Assembly: GCF_016906535.1 (NCBI RefSeq)
Contig: NC_057372.1
Span: forward strand, 2,647,501-2,711,500
Source: Rhizoctonia solani
Lineage: Eukaryota; Basidiomycota; Agaricomycetes; Cantharellales; Ceratobasidiaceae
Reading direction: 5' to 3'
DNA length: 64,000 nt
In this document: positions 48,618 through 58,444 of the stretch, piece after piece
Layout: every line of letters begins with the position of its first letter
Position numbering within the stretch: the first letter of the stretch is position 1
Translations under genes and position numbers: made by a program
Notes under the pieces: generated by a model
Database searches by the model: none
What the model saw: only the letters and a program-made list of their open reading frames with translations
Told to the model about the DNA's origin: nothing

Positions 48618-49569
48618 ATGGCCAAAGCTGTAGCAAGCACTTCAGCCCCCAGTGCAGCTAGCGGAATGCACTGGATTGCACCCCTTTGGGGAACTGAGAA
48701 TTATAATATGTGGTGCATACAGATGGAAGATATATTATCAGATCTTGATCTATATGGCTACGTAAACAAGACAATTATTGCACCTAGCAAGACTGTGCTG
48801 AAAACCAAAAGAAACTGGAAAGATGACAAGGGCAAACCATTGCCCAACTATGAATATACAGCAACTAACAACAAGTACACAAAATGGGTTAAAGCCAACC
48901 AAAAAGCATTATCAAACATAAGATTAAGAGTCAACAGAAGTGTACTAAACCTAATACAGGGATGCACAATGTCTGCCAACACTTGGAATGCCCTTGCAAC
49001 AACTTACCAAGTCAAGGGAACGGTTAGACTTATTGACCTACAAAGAAAGTTCTTCAGTCACTGAATGACTGATGGCAAAGACATTGAGGAACACATCCAA
49101 TGCATGCATGGATGGTTCCAGCAAATAAACTGTCCTGGACACGGTCACATGACCAGTACAAGTGGTTGCATGCTGGCCCAAGCCCAAATTTGGGGGGTAG
49201 CAGGTGTAATCATGGGTTGTCAGCAGAGGAATAATAGGGCTCTATGGCTTAGTGGTCAAGCTGGTTCAATTCCGGCTAGTTCTATTTTCCTCTGTTTATG
49301 ACATAAACAATATTAGTCCTGGCTCATGCACTGAAGCCAACTGGATCACAACATTGATAGCAAGCTTACCTGATTCATGGGATTTGTTCTCCCAATCAGT
49401 AAGTTTCCAATTCAATTTACAAGATAACAGCGCATTATCAAACCAAGTAAATGACATTAGATTGCACATAATGGCTGAAGCACATAGGAAGAATGTGTCA
49501 CAACTCAGCTTGGACCTATGGTACAAGGGGCTTAAAGTCTGTGGCCCTATCACCAATGGACTATGAAAC
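48618..49569 (+). pseudogene. Copia gag, interrupted and truncated
   Basis: The start MAKAVASTSAP is followed by a copia Gag polypeptide (UBN2-like): WIAPLWGTENYNMWCIQMED, WNALATTYQVKGTVRLIDLQRKF. A TGA at 49062 (SHxMTDG; CGA in the ancestor is likely) breaks the frame. A 173-bp element is inserted at 49131-49303. Gag sequence then resumes (EANWITTLIASLPDSWDLF) and stops at 49569, where the minus-strand chromovirus D is inserted with GAAAC (49565-49569) as the left target copy. The rest of the copia element lies beyond the right end of the window. Confidence 0.85.
49131..49303 (+). mobile_element. 173-bp mini-element, copy 1 (TG...CA ends, tRNA-like boxes)
   Basis: It is flanked by the 5-bp duplication TAAAC (49126-49130 and 49304-49308). 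It starts TGTCCTGGACAC and ends TTTATGACA. Inside are TGGCTTAGTGG (49245-49255), a perfect match to the Pol III A-box consensus, and GGTTCAATTCC (49263-49273), a perfect B box, but only 18 bp apart instead of about 40 as in a tRNA. There is no coding capacity. The same 173-bp unit, with one base different, sits inverted at 51063-51235. Confidence 0.85.
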
Positions 49570-49925
49570 TGATAGGGGGGCAGCTAGGGCCCAGGGGGTA
49601 TGATGTATGGGTAGAGGGCAACAAAGGCCTGGATATGATTCTTTAGTAAAGTGCACTAATGGCCAACTAAGGGCCTGGGCAAAGGTTAAGGTGAGAGTGA
49701 GGATGAATTGACAAAGAGGTCAAGTCTTGCTGTTTAGCAGCAACTTGACCTGGTTCAAATACATGAGGAAAGCCACATCAAAAACAACAGTACTAAATAA
49801 CAAGTCATTTACAATTTCACATCATATATCAAATATATCATGTGATCTTGATGAGTCATAAATATATACCAAAAAAGGAAACTGTCTTGAAAAAAAGATA
49901 GAAAATAGTAAAAATTCATGTCATG
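49570..49925 (-). repeat. 3' LTR of chromovirus D, left part
   Basis: Together with 61947-61964 this forms a roughly 374-bp minus-strand LTR (TGTCATGACC...CTATCA) interrupted by chromovirus A. The start at 61964 follows a polypurine tract of element D. The end at 49570 is inferred from the terminal CA and the break in copia gag. Confidence 0.6.
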
Positions 49926-50496
49926 TGTTGTAGACACACTTGATACCAGGGAATTTATTCCCATTTTCTTGATTTTAAACAAAGACAATTGGACAACATT
50001 TTCAATCACGTGACTTTGGTGCTTATATCATACGCTAAGCGCCAAGCCACGTCCCCATCTGCGCTTACCTCAGCACGCGTAGCCACCTCCACCTGATGAC
50101 ATCACTATGACACGTATGCATGAGTAAGGACAACTGCGGATTGGGGTTCTTATTTGATACGGTATTGCATATAGTTGTATTTGTAATTAGGAAGCTCTGT
50201 AATATATAAGGAGGCCAACCAACCATGGTAACACCCAGGTCAATTACCTCTTGTTGCATCCCCCAACTGTACAAGGGCCTTACAGCCCAGCAACACACTT
50301 AGTCCACACCTGTCACCGTCGCCTTAAGCAACTTACCCAATGTAGTTACATAGTTTGCCATTGCCACTAGGGCCTTGGTCACTGTACTTAGTTAGTTTGT
50401 TGTTGTAGGGTACCTCATCACCGCCCTAAGCGGATCACTGTCTTAGTTACACGGCCACAAGCGCCCGCACCCTTGACGTCCTTACAGACGTCTAGG

Positions 50497-51055
50497 TGTT
50501 ATAAACCCCTAACATATACCATTAGAATCGCCTGAATTTTCTATATTTTCTACTATTTTTTACGGACTCAATATCTGTTGTTTTTTGATCACGTGATCTT
50601 GGCGCTTATTATGCCGAGATGCCGCGCCAAGATGCCGTGCCAAGGGCGCTTAGGAGAAATCCACGCTTCTGCGCAGCCCACAGCACGCTTCTCATTTGTC
50701 CTTTATGCTTCCTTTTCTCACGCGCACAGACCATGTAAATAGTGTGCTTTGTCTATATATACAGCAGGGAAATTGCTTGGAGACACCAAGTCAATTTTAC
50801 CTTGTCTCATACCATTGAGGAGGACCTTCAGCCAGCTAAGTAGCCGGCCCCCAGTAGTACAGCAGTTAACCCCTTTATTGCGCTCACCACACCTCCCAGG
50901 CCTAAGGCCCCACCGTCCCCAGTAGTTAGTAGAAGTCCACCTTATGTGGCATTACTATAGTCTAGTTAGTTAGTTAGATACGCCTTGTCAGTAGTAGTAC
51001 GGCCGTAAGCGCCCGCCCACTAGCAAGTACCCAACCTTACAGTTGGCGTACAACA
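50497..51055 (+). repeat. Solo LTR B, copy 1
   Basis: 559 bp, TGTTATAAAC...GTACAACA, flanked by the target duplication CTAGG (50492-50496 and 51056-51060). It is similar along its length to 57897-58444. No internal region of this family is present in the window. Confidence 0.88.
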
Positions 51056-51062
51056 CTAGGAC

Positions 51063-51235
51063 TGTCATAAACAGAGGAAAATAGAACTAGCCAGAATTGA
51101 ACCAGCTTGACCACTAAGCCATAGAGCCCTATTATTCCTCTGCTGACAACCCATGATTACACCTGCTACCCCCCAAATTTGGGCTTGGGCCAGCATGCAA
51201 CCACTTGTACTGGTCATGTGACCGTGTCCAGGACA
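51063..51235 (-). mobile_element. 173-bp mini-element, copy 2 (inverted)
   Basis: Flanked by the 5-bp duplication AGGAC (51058-51062 and 51236-51240). On the minus strand it matches copy 1 at 172 of 173 positions (CTGGCTAG for CCGGCTAG just after the B box). It is inserted one base before the end of the 5' LTR of chromovirus A. Confidence 0.87.
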
Positions 51236-52845
51236 AGGACACTAGGTAATCAACCTTACGTTGGTTACAAAACCGTTCTGCGACACCCACCACTAAGCAC
51301 CAACCACTGAGAAGGTTACCTGTACTAGCACAAGCAAAATCATGTGATTGGACTCCCCTTTCAGCTGGAATAATCAAAGAGCTGTTGGTCCCACATAGTA
51401 GCAAATTGCTATAAGGCAGGCTAACCCTATTGCCCGCATACCACATGGTCGCCGCACCCTTTGCTAGCGGAACCAGACAGCAGATACACCTGCTTGCAGA
51501 GACTAGGTACTACATCACGCCCGCCCACAGGTGTGATTAGCTACACTTACTGTTCAACGCTAGGTTGTTTGACGCAGGTTCTTAGCGTATAACGCAATAA
51601 AGCACTCATAAGTCCTGATATAGGCACCTTGGCTGAATGGCCCCATTCCCCGCACTTGCCCACCATTACCTCGCGCACCCCCACTTGCTCTTCCTTGCAG
51701 GCCTCTTCCCACGCTGGCCGCTCCTACCCCACACATCCCATGGCAACCCGCTCCCGGCCACCCTCTTGAACCCGCTCCCCTATTGATCAAGGGGACATGG
51801 GACCCTTCCTTCCGTCAGCCGCCCCTGTCAAACTTGGGGAAGTATCCCTTGAGCACGTCACACGCCTCCTCCTTGGCCTCCTCGGCCAAATCAAACACCT
51901 TGAACAGGAAGTCAGGGAAATCAAAGAAGCAGGGATCAAGACCCGCACCAATGTCAAAAACATATCCCAAACTGTCGATGTTGTCAAGGATGGGCTTAGA
52001 AGCCTCCAACTTAGGGGGCCCACAACCCCCAAAGATACCAAGCCCCCAATCGTGGAAGCAACGCCACGCCCCCTACCAAAGACTGACTCTGCTGGACCGT
52101 CTAGTAGGGTCTCCTTCTGGGCAGAGCCATCCAAAGGGGCCCCCATCTTTGCCCAACCTACCCCTAGCTGAGCAGTGCCCCTGCAAGGCCCATCTCCCCC
52201 TCTATCTCCACGTCTCCGATCCCCAATTGGAGTCTCTGCCCCTCCACCTCCGGCTCCAATTGCCGCTTATCCTGCCCCGGTCAAAGTAGACCACCCAGAT
52301 GCCTACACAGGCAAGATTGGGAGTGAAGCCAAGCAGTGGCTCACAAGGATGCTGGCATGGACCCAGTTGAACGCCCAAATGTTCCCCACGGATCAGGAGG
52401 TTCTATCCTTCCTCCTGATGAATATGAAGGATGCTGCCAGGGCCTGGGCCCATCCTCACCTCAATCAGCTTGGTTCTCACTGAGCTATCATCCAGACTGT
52501 GGAAGGATTCAAACTGGAGTTTTTGGCAGCATTTGGCAACCCTGACGCCACAAGGGCCGCTGAGCGGAAGATCACCACCCTCACCCAATCCGGCACATGC
52601 TTGGATTACATCACAAAGTTCAGAACCCTTGCCATGGAACTGGACTGGAATGACGCGGCCCTTAGAGGCCAGTTTGCCCAAGGCCTCCATTGGGAGGTCA
52701 GCCGCCAAATCGCTACACGCAAGACTTGCCCACGCACCCTCCTTGAGCTGCAAAATGCGGCACTTGTTATTGACAACGCTCTCCGTGAAGAGCAAGCTAG
52801 CCACCCACCAAGGGATAATAAGCCTAGCAGACCATCCAACCCTGC

Positions 52846-54078
52846 TGTTATGTATCACACAATTTTGCATTCACAGCTCACCATCCACAATAATCTGTAT
52901 ATATCTGACTTTCTGATTTAATGGCCATTTGACTCCTATTTTCCATTATTCCTGTCATTACTCTATGTAACGCTCATATTGACTGTATGTGTTACATATC
53001 GTTCAATAGAGCTCCTTCCGCTCGTTCTAACGCTGCCTGTCACGTGCTCATACGATAAGATCTCATGGAGATATTAGCTTCACAAGATTCTATCTATGTG
53101 GCTCAAGTACCTTACTAATCATTATATTTGTATCTTTACATCTAGCTCATCACATGACTAGCTCTAACTTGGGAAATGAACCTTATTCCTAGCTTAGTTG
53201 AGTCATACCTCTCATGAGATTACTAAGGTTCTCCTTATCTAGTAATTTCTAGTGGCACTGCAAATCCTGCTTATGAGTCATTCTGCTTGCCACCAGAATG
53301 ACTCACACTAATGACTCACTCTAAGTGCTCATTGGCTGCCAAGCATTTCTTGATAGACTGAGTCATGTATTTAGATGTTTCTATTTTTAACTAATTGCAG
53401 TTCAACCCAAGAGCAGCCACATTCCATCCTAGTCATATCTGTGCCTTCCCACCCACCAATCAAAGTCTTAGGAAGCACAGTCCTAAGCAAGTCATATTCA
53501 TACTCTGACTAGGTGAATGACTCAGTAACCTTGCCACTCTAGGGTATAAAAGGGGACTCTTGCATACCCTTGGAGGGCACCCACCCTTCACTCTTACCAC
53601 TCACTGTTACTGTTGACTGTCACTCTTGGGTTTGGGCTTGCCCCCCTCAATTGTGTGATATATTGTGCCTCAAGATTTCAAATAACTTAAACTTGTATAA
53701 GTGGATCTCCCAAGTACCCATAGTGTGGAAAGGTTGTAGACCTGATACAGAGTTCTTAGGTTAAGTGAACAGAAGGCAATCATCCTTAAAGAAGGATATA
53801 TACTAAGTAACCAGTTAGTTCCTGCAACAAGGAGTGAAACTTACATAACTATCTCTGCCAAAGGGAACCTGAGCCAGTACTCTTGCTCTTACAGAAATAC
53901 TTACTAAGACACTTTACACTGAGAAAAGATATATCTGTAGTTGATTGTATTCAAGATAGCTAGACCCAGAGAACCCTAAAGAAGCTACTTCTTTACTTAG
54001 CTTGGAAATTGGGAAATCTTCCAACACAGACTCTGCTCAGCACCAGAGTCTCAACCTCTTTTCCCCCAATTTACAACA
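52846..54078 (+). repeat. Solo LTR E (1233 bp)
   Basis: It starts TGTTATGTATCACAC and ends TTTACAACA. It is flanked by CCTGC (52841-52845) and CCCGC (54079-54083), a target duplication with one transition. A TATAAAAGG promoter motif lies near 53545. It interrupts gag of chromovirus A, and no coding sequence of its own was seen. Confidence 0.82.
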
Positions 54079-54317
54079 CCCGCAAGGGGGACGAGTACCG
54101 GCCAATCCACGACCAGTTCAAAGAAACTCTCTGATGACCCCAACTTTGTATCAGAGGAAGAACGCAACCGCCACCGCGCCGCAGGCGCCTGTATCAAATG
54201 CAGCAAAATGGGTCACAAGTTTGCGGAATGCCGCATGGGCTGGAAGGCTACCCCTATTGAGGACAAGGGGAAGGCTAAGGAAACCGCCAAAATTGGCAAA
54301 GACTCCAAGTACCAATT

Positions 54318-54324
54318 GGGAAAA
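54318..54324 (+). promoter_or_regulatory. Putative -1 ribosomal frameshift site (GGGAAAA)
   Basis: In the gag frame the bases read G GGA AAA, the X XXY YYZ slippery pattern, ending 3 nt before the gag stop TAA (54328-54330). A -1 shift enters exactly the frame that carries the protease (VPAAARKDPKDSGFIEICN). The arrangement matches retroviral gag-pol junctions. Function is inferred. Confidence 0.55.
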
Positions 54325-54834
54325 GAGTAAGGGTACCTGCTGCCGCGCGCAAGGACCCCAAGGACTCTGGGTTTATTGAAATTTGTAATATATCTGATAG
54401 TAACAATAGAATCTCTCCCCTCTTCACAATTTTGATTAAACCAGAGAAGCAAGCGGAACAATTAGAAGTCCTGATAGACTCAGGCGCCACATTGTCATTC
54501 CTTCACCCCCGTACCGCCAAGGCATTATGCCTACCTCTCATAGACCTCCCAACTCCCCGCACTGTTACTATGCTCAATGGGTCAAGCCCCCAGGCTGGAA
54601 AGATTTGGAAGAAGGCTCATCTAACCTTCCTAATTGATGGCAAGCGCATGACGGAAACCTTTCTGATTTGCAACACCGGAACACACGCTGCCATCTTAGG
54701 GATCAAATGGTTGGAAACGCACAACCCCAAAATCGACTGGAACTTACAAACTCTCTCCTTCCCTCACAAACCGCCAGAACATGTGGCCATTGCCGAGGAG
54801 GAAGAAGCTGACCCAAATCCCTTGGAAGGAGTAC
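54324..54834 (+). pseudogene. Chromovirus A pol, protease part
   Basis: This is the -1 frame relative to gag. It contains a retropepsin-like aspartic protease with LIDSGATLSFLHP (active-site DSGA), FLIDGKRMTETFLIC and AILGIKWLETHNPKIDW (ILG flap-partner motif). The frame stops inside an inserted LTR: pol is cut at GTAC (54834) by solo LTR B2 and resumes at 58450 in the same frame. Confidence 0.85.
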
Positions 54835-54836
54835 TG

Positions 54837-55272
54837 TGTCATGACCCATGCCTTTGCTGGCATGTCTCCTGACCAAGCCACCTACTAATAGGATATTCCA
54901 CGGTCTTTAGAAGGCCGCATATACTCACATATATGCAGTCAGAACTGTCATTACTCTAAGGGCTCATGACTTAGAGACTGACAGTCCACCAGGGTCACAT
55001 GACCTCCCCCCCTCCAGTCCTTTATCAAATACTATACTAAACTACTACGGATTTGAGGTGGGGGGGGGGATGACATAATCTCTTCTATAATAATATATTA
55101 TTCAGACCTTGCCCGCGGGCATTAACATTGGCCCGCGGCTAGGGGGGCGGGGGGAGTGCAACGTCCCCCAGCAATATATATTATTCATATATCACTGTGC
55201 ATCACATATACTATATATATCTTTGACAGTGGATATATATGGTAATAACCCCTCCAGATATGGGTTATGACA
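54837..55272 (+). repeat. 5' LTR of element F
   Basis: 436 bp, including a G10 run near 55059 and the palindromic CCCGCGGGC/CCCGCGG motifs near 55112-55138. It is identical to the 3' LTR except for about two bases (ACCCCTCC versus ACCTTTCC). Confidence 0.9.
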
Positions 55273-56664
55273 TTGAAAACAAGCTGCTTACCTATACCCA
55301 GTATATATATACATATATATGTGTATATGTATTGCCTATAGGGGATGTGGGGATGACTAATGCCCCTACATCAATGATGCATCATATATATGAAGAATGA
55401 AGGTCAACCCCTTGGTACTTGGATTACCTTAAATGGTAACTCTCCTGCCAAAACAGGAAATACCTAGGTCAAGAAGGTATTGACTGAGGAGTTACCAAAT
55501 AAGGAAGTCCACCTTCCCTTTTGGGAAGATGACAAATCAACCATGACAAATCCAATCATGCTTAGTCATCAATGATTATGTAATTGATGCTGACAAAGAT
55601 GGATTAGTCATGAATTTGATTTGACATAGCCACATCACATGATCAAAGATGCCATTTCAAATCATGTCCCATTTGTCATGGTAATGCCACTGTCATGTGA
55701 TTGTGGCTGTGCAGGTGACCGGCTATCCTGGGCCGGATTGGGGAATAGGATTACCATAAAAGGAAATTTGGATGAGTCATATTGGAGTGTGGCTGTGCAC
55801 ACCATGTGGATGACTCACCCTTCTAGAAGGTTCTGGAGCTTCTTTTCTTCCAACTTCTTCCAAATATAGTATCTTCTCCACTGGAACTTCTTTTCACCAG
55901 TTCTTTTACTGCTTTCTGATTGGCTAATCAAAGAAGACCCTGATGCTTCTTTGACTCATACTGCTTCTTGAGGCTGTGCTGCAATTTGAAATATGTATAT
56001 AGACCCAAGTGAAGCCCAGGTATATAAAGGGGTGGGGACAGCTGCTTAAAAAACCAGCTTGTTTTTCCCCCTGTCTTTGAACCCAAAAACTTAGATAGGT
56101 CCAGGGAGGCATGCTCCCTTAATGTGTGAACTTGTGACCATTTATTGGTGATCACATGACCATTGTGTGTAAACATGAGTAAACATTTGATATCATGAAC
56201 TCTCTCTATCATGATGTCAGAACATTAAGGTCTCCTTCAGGCAATGGAATGCTTTTGGTCCAGCTTCCATTCCCTTATCCTTGCTTAATCAACCATATAT
56301 CTAACTAGTAATCATACCTTTCCCAAGTCAGCATAGGTCAAGATCATACTACTTACTCAGAAGGGACTGAGTCTTACAACATTGAGTACTACTTCTTACT
56401 CTTTCTGAGGGGGTTTAGGGTCCCCCCTCTATCTAGGTCATAGGAATAATAAGGTTCTTGGAGAGGGGAGAGCTTGGTTCAATTCCAGCTAACCTTACCT
56501 ATTGACATATCTACTTATACTCAATGATCAACAACTTTTCCATTATAAGGAAGAAGTCTTTCTTACCTATCAGTCAACTCTTGCTTCAAGACTACTTGAG
56601 AGGATTGATCTTCACCTCTAGCACACAGACATATGGTTAAGCACCCTTTCCATCAGTTTGATCA

Positions 56665-57096
56665 GTACTTCCTTGGACCATGGTAGGGAGGGTAGAGTGT
56701 GTGGTCTGCTAAAAGGCTGGATCATCCCCAGCTAGCTTTACCTCTCCTACTTCATGGTCTTTCATCTGCTTTGGGTCAGTAAGGCTCTTGGTCTAGCTCT
56801 ATAAGTCTGGTTCAATTCCAGCTAGCCTTACTTGGACCCTGGGAGGGAAGAAAACAGTCTCTAAATGGCTGCAAATATTGGTACTTCCTTAGATCATGGT
56901 GGGGATGGTAGAGTGTGTGGTCTGCTAAAAGGCTGGATCATCCCCAGCTAGCTTTACCTCTCCTACTTCATGATCTTTTATCTGCTTCAGGATCAGTAAG
57001 GCTCTTGGTCTAGCTCTATAAGTCTGGTTCAATTCCAGCTAGCCTTACTTGAACCCTGGGAGGGAAGAAGGCAGTGATGAATGACTGCAAATATTG
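56665..57096 (+). repeat. Two tandem 216-bp repeats with tRNA-like modules inside element F
   Basis: Units 56665-56880 and 56881-57096 are about 90% identical. Each contains a segment GGTAGAGTGTGTGGTCTGCT...GGATCATCCCC and a segment GCTCTTGGTCTAGC...GGTTCAATTCCAGCTAG. The second is a perfect Pol III B box in the same context as in the 173-bp element. A third, diverged module with GGTTCAATTCCAGCTA lies at 56476. Confidence 0.8.
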
Positions 57097-57457
57097 AACA
57101 AACAGCATTTCATTGAAAATTGGTCAAGTCATTTTCAATCAGTGCAATTTCAGGTCCCCTAAAACTTGCACTAAAAGGGGGATAGAGTAGAGAGAAGAAA
57201 GTAGGGTTACAGGGTGGTAACTAATCCAAGGTCAAGAGGAGAGTTACAACCATGTCACTACTTTCAACTAAAGGCTATGGAGGATGGACTATCAAGATGA
57301 ACCATGTGTAGTTGGCCAATGACTGTTGGCCAATTACTGTCAAAAAATGGGAAATTTTTTTTTCTGTCCATTCAGTGCTGGTATCCTGTTAGAGGTAGCT
57401 TTCCTCTTATTTTGCACAGATCTAGGTCCCCTAGACTTGTGCTTAAAAGGGGGGCAA

Positions 57458-57893
57458 TGTCATGACCCATGCCTTTGCTGGCATGTCTCCTGACCAAGCC
57501 ACCTACTAATAGGATATTCCACGGTCTTTAGAAGGCCGCATATACTCACATATATGCAGTCAGAACTGTCATTACTCTAAGGGCTCATGACTTAGAGACT
57601 GACAGTCCACCAGGGTCACATGACCTCCCCCCCTCCAGTCCTTTATCAAATACTATACTAAACTACTACGGATTTGAGGTGGGGGGGGGGATGACATAAT
57701 CTCTTCTATAATAATATATTATTCAGACCTTGCCCGCGGGCATTAACATTGGCCCGCGGCTAGGGGGGCGGGGGGAGTGCAACGTCCCCCAGCAATATAT
57801 ATTATTCATATATCACTGTGCATCACATATACTATATATATCTTTGACAGTGGATATATATGGTAATAACCTTTCCAGATATGGGTTATGACA
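57458..57893 (+). repeat. 3' LTR of element F
   Basis: 436-bp direct copy of 54837-55272, followed by the target duplication TACTG. Confidence 0.9.
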
Positions 57894-57896
57894 TAC

Positions 57897-58444
57897 TGTT
57901 ATAACCTCCTTACATATACCATTGGAATTGCCTGAATTTTCTATTATTTTTAATATTTTTTACGGACTTAATATCTTATGTTTTTTGATCACGTGATCTC
58001 GGCGCTTATTATGCCGAGATGCCGTGCCAAGGGCGCTTAGGAGGAATCCACGCTTCTGCGCAGCCCACAGCACGCTTCTCATTTGTTTTCCTTACTTCTT
58101 TCTCTCATGCGCACAGACCATGTAGATAGTGTGCTTTATCTATATATACAGCAGGAAAATTGCTTGGAAACCCCAAGTCAATTTTACCTTGTCTCTTACT
58201 CATTAGAGAAGGTAGCCAGCCAGCTAAGTAGCAGGCCCCCTAAGTAGTTCACACGCTCACCCCTTACATTTACCTACCACACCTCCCAGGCCTAAGGCCC
58301 CATTGTCCTCAGTAGTTAGTAGTAGACCGCCCTAAGCGGTAGTAGTATAGCCTAAGACAGTAGATCACATAAGTTGCCTGTAGTAGTACGGCCTTAAGCG
58401 CCCGCTCCCACTAGCGTGTACCCACCTTACAGTGGTGTACAACA
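57897..58444 (+). repeat. Solo LTR B, copy 2
   Basis: 548 bp, TGTTATAACC...GTACAACA, inserted in pol of chromovirus A with target duplication AGTAC (54830-54834 and 58445-58449). Its first two bases (TG) now also stand at 54835-54836, because element F inserted there and duplicated TACTG. Confidence 0.87.

Larger units (their letters stand above)
49926..51241 (+). repeat. 5' LTR of chromovirus A (two insertions inside)
   Basis: It starts TGTTGTAGACACAC and ends CTAGGACA as in the 3' copy. It is interrupted by solo LTR B1 (50497-51055) and the inverted mini-element (51063-51235), so the last A of the LTR is now at 51241. Confidence 0.85.
51797..54330 (+). pseudogene. Gag gene of chromovirus A, with two TGA stops and an inserted LTR
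   Basis: One frame runs from 51797 (MGPFLPSAAPVKLGEVSLEH, coiled-coil N-terminus) with TGA stops at 52169 and 52481. It then passes through the capsid-like region (WLTRMLAWTQLNAQMFPTDQ, DYITKFRTLAMELDWND) to 52845, where solo LTR E is inserted. After the LTR the frame resumes at about 54084 and holds a retroviral-type zinc knuckle CIKCSKMGHKFAEC (CX2CX4HX4C) before the TAA at 54328. Both internal stops are explained by CGA to TGA changes. Confidence 0.85.
54837..57893 (+). mobile_element. Non-autonomous LTR retrotransposon F
   Basis: 3057 bp with two 436-bp LTRs (54837-55272 and 57458-57893) and target duplication TACTG (54832-54836 and 57894-57898). The LTRs start TGTCATGACC, end GGTTATGACA and differ at about two positions. 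The 2.2-kb interior has no gag, pol or other substantial frame. A purine-rich tract AAAAGGGGGGCAA precedes the 3' LTR. It is inserted two bases into solo LTR B2, which makes it one of the youngest elements here. Confidence 0.9.

Noticed and set aside
49245..49273. A complete tRNA gene
   Set aside because: A and B boxes match, but the spacing is too short for a cloverleaf and there is no acceptor stem; it is a tRNA-like module only.
50065..50298. Minus-strand 77-codon frame repeated almost exactly at 61507-61740
   Set aside because: Both lie inside the LTRs of chromovirus A; the repetition is explained by the LTR pair, not by a gene.
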